Translations under genes and position numbers: made by a program
Notes under the pieces: model-generated
The model's input: only the letters and a program-made list of their open reading frames with translations
Database searches by the model: none
Told to the model about the DNA's origin: nothing
Origin: Stomoxys calcitrans
Lineage: Eukaryota > Arthropoda > Insecta > Diptera > Muscidae
Direction of reading: 5' to 3'
Length of the DNA: 64,000 bases
Assembly (NCBI RefSeq): GCF_963082655.1
Contig: NC_081553.1
Location: 185,750,752-185,814,751, forward strand
Shown here: positions 56,625 to 64,000 of the stretch, one piece after another
Layout of the letters: each line of letters begins with the position of its first letter
Numbering within the stretch: the first letter of the stretch is position 1

Positions 56625-58013
56625 TTAACGTCGTCCGCCACGGTTGTAGTTCGAATGGCCTCTATTACCGCCTCCACCACCGCCGCCGCCTCTATGATAA
56701 TTATCACTCCTACCATGATAGTTATCACCTCGATCTCCTCTGTCATTGCGATCACCGCCCTGAGACCAGCCAGTACCCTGGACACGACCACTGCCCTGAA
56801 TCCAATTTTGTTGTTGCTGTTGCGGTTGAGACTGATAATTCTGGTGTTGATTTTGCGACTGATAGGGTTGCCTTTGCGTTTGAGGTTGAGCAGAATATTG
56901 TTGCCAATGGCCGCCGCCACCGCCACTACCACCACCACCACCTCCGCCGCCACCTCCACCCCGACCGCCACGGAAGTTGCCACCACCTCCACGGCCACCG
57001 CCGCCACCACCCTGAGGACCAGATGACCTCTGCTGCTGCCATGAAGGCATTTCCGGTGGTGGAGGTGCATGTTCATGGGCTCTGCCGCCTCTATCCGGCA
57101 CCTTGCCAATAACATGTTTGTGTATCTTGGAGCCAGTATTTTTTCGAACATTCGCTGAACTTGTCTTCTCAATTATGGCCAAATCGGCACGAGCTGCCAA
57201 CAAGGCCACTATATCAGTCTCAATACCTCCATATCTATAAGTCTCCAATTCCTGAAGTTTCTTTTGAAATTTGTCCGCAATCTCCTTTTCTCTGGACTTC
57301 ATTGTGTCGGACCACTGGAAACTCTGTATGGTCACCTCTAAACGTGTTAGCAACATTTGACGCCTCAAATTATACTCCTGATCTAGTTCACCATGGATTT
57401 GCTCCAGCTGCGCCCATTGCTCATTGGTCAAGGCTTGGGTATTCCTAAACAGTGGATCACTTACCACACCTGGTTTCATGCCTCTCAATACTTCCTCAAC
57501 TTTAAAATTTAATTTGTCAAAAAACGCTTTGGGAGCTATGTTCTCTGGAGGCTTGCCCAGTCCCAAGTCCTTGGTTAATTGCTCTAAAGCTTTAGCTGTA
57601 TTTGTTTCCGTTTTAGGTATTACATAGGCCTGATCCATGGGTTTTAACTTCAACATCATTTTTGTAGCCATCAGTTCGGTAATCATGTAGTCCAGCAATT
57701 GAAGTCTATCCTGTTTGGTCTCAAAACGATCGGAGAGAGCACCAGTAACGAAACAGCTGTAGGGGCAACTTAACTCTTTTAACATAGCCGAAAGTTCCAT
57801 GGCAAATTCACTGGGGTCATCACAGTCTTTGCTAACCGATTCATCAGTTTTTCTTAAAACGTGCAGCTCCTGAGCTAACCAAGCGACAACCTCGCGAAAT
57901 TCAGGGCTTCTGGTGCCTCCTTCAAGAGCCCTTGTCAGCTCATCGTTTTGCAAACACTTTCCCTGGTAGGATAGGGCATTGAGTGAATCAATGACATCCA
58001 ATTCGGACTCCAT
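56625..58013 (-). CDS. FAM98: FAM98 family protein (tRNA ligase complex subunit)
   Basis: Single exon, 462 aa, ATG at 58013, TAA at 56625. Residues 1 to about 320 match the FAM98 domain (SYQGKCLQNDELTRALEGG, LKELSCPYSCFVTGALSDRF, FRNTQALTNEQWAQLEQIHG, EIADKFQKKL). Residues about 325-462 are low-complexity Gly/Arg/Gln-rich with many RGG or GGG runs, as in vertebrate FAM98A and the fly homologue. The protein works with RTCB, DDX1 and partners in tRNA splicing and RNA transport; the RGG tail should bind RNA and be arginine-methylated. It lies between a truncated paralogue (convergent) and Sec15 (divergent, 1.5 kb). Nothing looks broken. Confidence 0.93.
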   Translation of the reverse strand: MESELDVIDSLNALSYQGKCLQNDELTRALEGGTRSPEFREVVAWLAQELHVLRKTDESVSKDCDDPSEFAMELSAMLKELSCPYSCFVTGALSDRFETKQDRLQLLDYMITELMATKMMLKLKPMDQAYVIPKTETNTAKALEQLTKDLGLGKPPENIAPKAFFDKLNFKVEEVLRGMKPGVVSDPLFRNTQALTNEQWAQLEQIHGELDQEYNLRRQMLLTRLEVTIQSFQWSDTMKSREKEIADKFQKKLQELETYRYGGIETDIVALLAARADLAIIEKTSSANVRKNTGSKIHKHVIGKVPDRGGRAHEHAPPPPEMPSWQQQRSSGPQGGGGGGRGGGGNFRGGRGGGGGGGGGGGSGGGGGHWQQYSAQPQTQRQPYQSQNQHQNYQSQPQQQQQNWIQGSGRVQGTGWSQGGDRNDRGDRGDNYHGRSDNYHRGGGGGGGGNRGHSNYNRGGRR

Positions 58014-58346
58014 GGTGTTGGCTCAGGGCGAAAATTACGTTTTTTCCACAAATAACAACAAATTTCTTTTCTTTTTTTTTCAATGACAAAATTAACGCCG
58101 GTCTGCAGGGTGGAAATGATGTATCTGATGCTTCTTCTTTCAATGTTACGAAAAGGGAAATAAAGAAACGCAAAATATGTCAAAAGACCAGGGTTGTAAC
58201 AAAGTGTAGTAGAGAATCAAAGCAAAACTTAAAAGCCGTTAGAAAATTCCCTTTGGGGTTTTAAAAATTCGACATCAAATTAGATTTTTTTTATAAAAAG
58301 TACAGCAAGACACAATTATTTTCGCTTATATTTATTTTTTTTAATG
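58014..58346. other. FAM98 upstream region
   Basis: It should include the FAM98 promoter and 5' UTR. No further feature seen. Confidence 0.35.
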
Positions 58347-58642
58347 CAATTATCTATTTTTTTAGTTGGGACACCATTGTCCCATTGGCAATACCGTCCC
58401 AATTGATGATAGTACCGTATAAGTGGCAATGCCGTCCACGTCGATGCTAGGATTTTATCGAGGAATACGAACAACGATAAAGATTGCAAAGCCACAATTA
58501 TCTATTTTTTTAGTTGGGACACCATTGTCCCATTGGCAATACCGTCCCAATTGGTGATAGTACCGTATAAGTGGCAATGCCGTCCACGTCGATGCTAGGA
58601 TTTTATCGAGGAATACGAACAACGATAAAGATTGCAAAACCA
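58347..58642. repeat. 148-bp tandem duplication
   Basis: Two nearly identical units (offset exactly 148 bp) contain 'ttgggacaccattgtccc' and 'ccgtcccaa', which form short inverted repeats, and 'gtggcaatgccgtccacg'. No coding potential. Confidence 0.92.
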
Positions 58643-59509
58643 CAGTTTCGCAAACCAAACACATTAGATTCAAACATTTGTTTATTAATCAATAATAAAA
58701 ATAATATTTGCTATGCTTTGTTTTATTGCTGGGTGAATAAGCCATGAAGAGCAAAAATAAAATGCAAAAAAAGTTCCCAGTGCAAATCAAGGGCCGCATT
58801 ACCGCATACGTGATCGAGTGCGCTTTCGAATCGAATGAAATTTCATCTCATTATAACCCTATTATAAACATTTTAATATAAATTTTTTTATAAATTATGA
58901 TTTGTCAACCTGTCAAAACAATGCAAGGAAAAAAGTGAAAATAATTGTAAGTTTGTAAATTAAAATTGCATAACATGTGTGGGCATAGAAATCAAATAAA
59001 ATTTATTTAGATTTATGCAATCAATTTTATAAATAATTGGTTTCAATTTTATTTTGCCATTCACAATAGACGATTTATGCGGGTGGCCACACTACTTTAT
59101 GAAAAACATATCATGACAATCCTGACGACAGATGTTCTACATAAGAACTTTGTAGTCCTTGATAGATGTCACTTTCAAACAAATTTCAGTATACTCCACT
59201 ATATAGTACTAAAATAAAACGTCCCTATTATAAAAGGCATGCTATTGTCTATGGTAGAATTAATTAATTAAGTCCATCGCCGCTATTATTGGACTTTGAA
59301 AGCAAAATATATTCAAACTTCAGCGCCATCTTTCTATTTTTTCCTTTTTTGTTTTCTCTTTTTTGTGCTCTCTTGTATTCCTTATCTCTTAACAACTTGA
59401 CTAAGCAATCATCTGTTCGGAGATTGTATATTTATTCAATTCGTTTGCTTAATTCTGTAGGAAAAACTATATTTGTTGGCCAAAAGTATCTCCATTTAAC
59501 CCTTTCAGA
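58643..59509. other. Intergenic region upstream of Sec15
   Basis: AT-rich, no coding pattern. 'ccctttcag' directly before the Sec15 ATG looks like an acceptor, so a non-coding first exon may lie in this region. Confidence 0.35.
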
Positions 59510-61922
59510 ATGTCAAAGGTCACGGTACAGGACATAGAAGCCGTTGATGATTATTGGGGCCCAACCTTTCGCTCAATTTTGGAAGGTAAATAGCCGAGTC
59601 TTTGCATTATCACAAAACTCATTTAACCCACCCACTTTTTTATTGCACACCCAATTTTAGGAGACAATAAGGAGACCATATCGGAACAATTGGAGCAACG
59701 CATACGCAGCCATGACAAAGATATTGAACGTATATGCAATCTCTCCTATCAGGGATTTATTGATTCCATACAAGAATTGCTGCAGGTACGAACACAAGCC
59801 CATCAACTAGCCACAGAGGTACAGACCTTGGACAAATCGTTGCAACAAATAAGCGCCTCGCTCATACAGCAAGGTAATGAACTGGTTAAAGCTCGACAAA
59901 TAGAATCGAATTTGGCCTCAGCTATAGAGGCTCTGAAGGAATGTCTACCCGCCTTGGAATGCTATATAAAATTCTGTCAACAGGCCTCCAATAAACAATA
60001 CTATCAATCCCTAAGAACTTTGGAAACCTTGGAATTACAACATTTGCCCAAGCTGCAGAGCTACAAATTTGTGACGCAAATGCGTCATGCCATACCGGTG
60101 ATAAAGGAAAACATAAGACGTTCCTCCGAAGCAGATTTTCGTGAATTTCTAGAGAATATACGCAGATTTTCGCCCAAAATAGGCAAGGAAGCCATTGAGC
60201 ACACAAAGAAGCTGCAAAAACGTGATATCAACACCATCATTGAAGACCATATGAAAGCTTTGAACAATCGTGACAATGCCGCAGATGATGATAATTTAAG
60301 TGCACAAGATTTAATAGATTTCTCTCCCATTTATCGTTGCCTTCACATCTACACTGTGTTGGGACAGCGAGAATACTTTGAGAAAGACTATCGCCAACAG
60401 CGCAGAGATCAATCGAAATTGGTGCTTCAGCCACCGCCGGGCATGCATGATAATTTGGATGCTTATAAATTGTATATATGTGCCATTGTGGGCTTTTTTG
60501 TGGTGGAAGATCATGTGAAGAACACCGCGGGAGATGTAGTAACTACAAGCTACCTGGAGGAGCTGTGGTCTACCTCCTTGACGAAATTTGTCAACGAAAT
60601 AAGCATGAGCTCCTCATCGTGCACAGATCCCAATATACTGCTGAGAATAAAAAATCTGATTATGTTGTCCATAAACACCTTCAAATGTTACGGCTACACA
60701 GTGAATGTGCTGTGGGAGTTGCTGCAGAATATGAGGGATCATTACAATGAGGTTAGTCCTATGGTGAAATTTCCATTCCAATATACAATGAAGCATATCT
60801 TGTGTTCCCCTTGTTTAGGTTCTGCTGCAGCGTTGGGTTCATGTATTTCGTGATATACTGGATAAAGAGCAATTTCTGCCTATGGTTGTGGAAAATCAAG
60901 AGGAATATGAATCGATTATAGAGCGTTTCCCCTTTCATTCGGAACAATTGGAAAATGCTCCATTCCCCAAAAAGTTCCCCTTTTCTCGCATGGTACCCGA
61001 AGTTTATCATCAGGCAAAAGAATTTATGTATGCCTGCATGAAATTCGCCGAAGATTTGACGCTATCGCCCAACGAGGTAGCAGCCATGGTACGTAAAGCT
61101 GCCAATCTTTTGCTGACACGCAGCTTTAGTGGCTGTCTTTCGGTGGTATTTCGTAATCCCAGTGTGGCCTTGCCCCAGTTAATACAGATTATTATTGATA
61201 CACAATACCTGGAAAAGGCTAGTCCTTTCTTAGACGAATTTGTTTGCCACATGACCAATACCTCAAGTGTAACACAATCACCTTCAGCTATGTTCCATGT
61301 GGCGCGACAAGATGCCGAGATGCAGGTGGGCATACGTATATGCTCTAAAATAGATGAATTCTTTGAGCTGTCAGAATATGACTGGTTGTTGGTAGAACCA
61401 CCGGGAAAAGCCTCGGCTTTTATCACCGACATGATTTCCTATTTGTCCAATACGATTGAAAGTTTTGCCTCCAAGCTTCCCAGCATAGCGCAGACTGCTT
61501 GTCATCGTACCTGTGAACACATAGCAGAAAAAATATGGTCAGTGCTATTTGATGATGAGGTGAAGCAAATCTCAAATGGCGCCTTGCATCAAATCAATTT
61601 GGATCTCTTGCAATGTGAATTTTTCGCTGCCAAAGATCCAGTAGCTGGCCTCAAGGAAGGTGAACTATCCAAATACTATTTGAAATGCCGCCAACTACTG
61701 GATCTGCTAACCATGGAGGAGTGGGCTACATATTTGCATGATTACGGCACAAAAGAGGACCGGTATAATCTGGTCCATCCTCAATCGATCATTGTTATAT
61801 TAGAGAAAATAAGAGAAGCGGATAAGAAAACAATGTTTTCGGGTTTGAGAAAGAATGATAAGAAGAAACTGCTGGAAACAGTTTTAAAACAATTAAAACA
61901 TTTAGCCGAAAGACAAAACTAA
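59510..61922 (+). CDS. Sec15: Exocyst complex subunit Sec15 (EXOC6)
   Basis: Three exons: 59510-59585, 59661-60751 and 60819-61922, closing to 757 codons (756 aa, close to the fly Sec15 length). The start MSKVTVQDIEAVDDYWGPTF is short but precedes a good GTAAAT donor in phase. Recognisable blocks are CNLSYQGFIDSIQELLQVR, QDLIDFSPIYRCLHIYTVLG, KLVLQPPPGMHDNLDAY, GFFVVEDHV, FPKKFPFSRMVPEVYHQ and LLTRSFSG, all in Sec15 order. Sec15 links Rab11/Sec4-type GTPases on vesicles to the exocyst tether at the plasma membrane. The vertebrate acidic insert in the middle is replaced by a short linker. The gene appears fully intact. Confidence 0.96.
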
Positions 61923-62290
61923 AAATATGAATAACTCTCAAACATTTCCTACTACCCTTAGAACACACACATACACCGATAGAAAGAGACAAACATTCCT
62001 CAAAGAGATTTTGAGAACAATATTTAAAAGAAATTGGTATTATTAGTTATGGATTTGGTTTTAAATCACATAAAGAAAAACTTTTTTCCCCCCAATCCAC
62101 TTATATTCACAATTATGTTCATATAACTTAATTTTTTTGTAGGCTTTAAAAGTGGCAAATAAAACAATTATTTATATTAACTTTATGTTTTGTTTGGAAA
62201 AGGTTTTTTTTGGGTCTAACCTGGGCTTATACAAGAAGCTTGAGGAAGAGAGAGAGACTTTAAACACTTTTGATTTCCTACCTGAGAGGT
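61923..62290 (+). other. Sec15 3' UTR and flank
   Basis: AATAAA near 62158 follows the stop by about 235 bp. No other feature. Confidence 0.5.
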
Positions 62291-64000
62291 TTTGTAGGTT
62301 AGGTTAGGTTAGATTGAAAAGAGGGTGCAGATATTAATCCGCCCCATGTCACTATGGACATACACCTAAGCCAGTAATCGGCTTGTTGTGCGCTCTAAAA
62401 ACTATAAAGTAACCTCTTAGGAATTCCCTAAGTTGGTTAATGTCTGATATTGTGTATCCACCTTAGTACTGGTATCTGTTGGACGCGAAAGCCGGAAATG
62501 CTCCAACGTCTCATCATCTTCCCTGCATGCCCTACACGTGCTATCCCTTGCCGCACCGATTTTACATAAGTGAGCTCGTAGTCCTATGTGTCCCGTTATG
62601 ATACCAATAGCTATACTGACCTCATTCTTACTTCCTTTCAGTAATAGTAATCGTCTTATTGAGGAAACGTGGTACGTTAAATTGGCCCACCATCGTTTTC
62701 CTCGTGAACAGGCATACTTCAGTCTTTGGGTTCTTTGGGTTAATATGCCATATGCAAGACCCTTTCGGCCCTTCTGCATAGCTCGTTCGGATCCTTACCC
62801 CTTTGAAGTATTATAACATCGTCTGCTTGGCAGACGGGTTCAAATCTCTACTCAGTAAGCATCCGTAATAGGTCATTTATGGTGGTCACCCATAGGAGTG
62901 GCAATAAAATGCCCCCTTTGGCGTGCCTTGTGCCACTTTCACCCTTATAATTATGTCATGTCTCCACTGACCTTCCCTTGACATAGGCATGCTGTTTATA
63001 TTTGAGCAGTTCGCTGGGTGTCATACTCTTTATCATGGTATCCACAATACGTTCCATGGTTTTGAGTAGAAAGAACGCAAGGCTTATGGGTCTGTAGGCC
63101 TTTGGTGTCGCATAACTTGCCTTGCCGGGCTTGGCTATGAACACCACCCTTGCATCCTGCCAGGCTTACGGAGTATATGCAAGTCCTTGGCTCGCTGTGA
63201 AAATAATGGCCAGATAGACTGGCTCGTTTTGTAGTAACGCCGGAAATATACCATCAAGTCCGGGTGTTTTAAATGGTTTGAAGCTCCTCAAGGATTCCTT
63301 CACCATAAATTCCGTAATTATAAACCTTGAATCGACATCTTTATTCCAAGATTCCGGTGTCTCCGTGAGTCTCCTTGTATCCTGTGGAACATGGGTTTTC
63401 ATCAAAAGCCTCAACATGTCCACCGTTGTCTCTGCTCTCACTCCCATTTCGTCTATTAAAGTTTCAGTTTGGACATGGGTTTTTTAAAGAGAAACTTTGT
63501 TGTATTAGCAGAAAAGCTTACAGGAGGCACGTTTTGCCGCCTTGGTAATCTTATTGTATTCCTCGAGACGTGTGTAATGTACATCCGAATAAACATTCGG
63601 AGGCCACCGTAGCGCAGAGGTTAGCATGTCTGCCTATGACGCTGAACGCCTGGGTTCGAATCCTGGCGAGACCATCAGAAAAAATTTGCATCGGTGGTTT
63701 TCCCCTCCTAATGCTGGAAACATTTGTGGAGTACTATGCCATGTAAAACTTCTCTCGAAAGAGGTGTCGCACTGTGGCATGCCGTTCGGACTCGGCTATA
63801 AAAAGGAGGCCCCTTATCATTGAGCTTAAAACTTGAATCGGACAGCACTCATTGATATGTGAGAAGTTTGCCCCTGTTCCTTAGTGGAATGTTCATGTGC
63901 AAAATTTTGCAATTTTTTTGCAATAAACATTCTGTGCTCTGTTAAAAAGTCTGCGAACCTCTTTCCCAATATTGGGAATCTCCCCGGTTATCCAGGGTTT
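62291..64000 (-). mobile_element. RNase H-group LINE, degenerate, running off the right edge
   Basis: The minus strand reads RT N-part (TPGLDGIFPALLQNE near 63250), RT middle (VFIAKPGKASYATPKAYRPI near 63130-63080) and C-terminal Zn-type region (HIGLRAHLCKIGAARDSTCR near 62590-62530). The 3' end at about 62298 has 'taggttaggttaggtta' on the plus strand. It is interrupted by a SINE at 63599-63921. Stops and shifts make it inactive. Confidence 0.88.
63588..63932 (+). mobile_element. tRNA-derived SINE with 11-bp target-site duplication
   Basis: The element at 63599-63921 is flanked by the exact repeat aataaacattc (63588-63598 and 63922-63932). The head has a box A-like 'tagcgcagaggttagc' (63610-63625) and a perfect box B 'ggttcgaatcc' (63653-63663), spaced as in a tRNA gene, followed by a body of unknown origin. 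A degraded body is at 38868-39165. Confidence 0.9.

Noticed and set aside
56655..57112. Long plus-strand and alternate minus-strand frames over FAM98
   Set aside because: Caused by the Gly/Arg-rich low-complexity coding tail, which keeps other frames open.
59922..60514. Several minus-strand frames over Sec15
   Set aside because: Antisense shadows of a conserved coding exon.
63599..63670. A functional tRNA gene
   Set aside because: A and B boxes are present, but the sequence continues into a SINE body and is bounded by target duplications.
1..64000. CRISPR arrays, rRNA genes, bacterial operons
   Set aside because: The tandem repeats lack short regular repeats with unique spacers; intron-bearing genes show a eukaryotic nuclear genome.

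Overview
The window reads as nuclear DNA of a higher (schizophoran, probably calyptrate/muscid) fly. The evidence is short phase-conserving introns with GTRAGT donors, protein families of insect type (Lip3-like lipases, insect multicopper oxidases, a Grass-like CLIP protease, FAM98, Sec15), and very heavy loading with dispersed elements built from ~150-bp internal repeats, mariner-type MITEs and RNase H-bearing LINEs. The species is an inference; nothing here fixes it.

Layout. 1-7.7 kb: two divergent acid-lipase-family genes (one running off the left edge) separated by 4 kb of nested repeats. 7.8-27.4 kb: two multicopper oxidase genes in tandem on the minus strand (9796-11784 and 18116-26643). 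The second has a 6.5-kb intron that holds a full repeat element and a 2,497-bp direct tandem duplication carrying part of its own coding exon. 27.5-29.4 kb: a ~130-160-bp satellite array running straight into a degenerate LINE (29.4-31.7 kb). 32.4-38.1 kb: a six-exon CLIP-domain serine protease with a 4.1-kb repeat-filled last intron. 38.2-45.4 kb: almost only repeats. 45.8-53.9 kb: a three-exon secreted protein with a Cu/Zn-SOD fold that has lost most metal ligands; its 7.2-kb first intron holds a MITE, repeat elements and a LINE. 54.7-58.0 kb: a short FAM98-like paralogue facing the full FAM98 gene. 59.5-61.9 kb: Sec15 (exocyst). 62.3-64 kb: another LINE interrupted by a tRNA-derived SINE with clean target-site duplications.

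The genes do not form a pathway. Lipases, multicopper oxidases and the protease are all secreted proteins with N-terminal signal sequences, compatible with gut, haemolymph or cuticle roles, while FAM98 (tRNA ligase complex) and Sec15 (exocyst) are housekeeping. All exon structures below were assembled by hand from splice consensus, frame and homology. They close in frame with intact coding phase, but no transcript data were available.

The most notable items are the tandem duplication inside the MCO intron, the truncated FAM98 paralogue next to its parent, the SOD pseudoenzyme with a novel N-terminal exon, the long inverted repeat at 14.26-14.85 kb, the recurring ~150-bp repeat period in unrelated elements, and the TAACC-type 3' tails of the LINEs.
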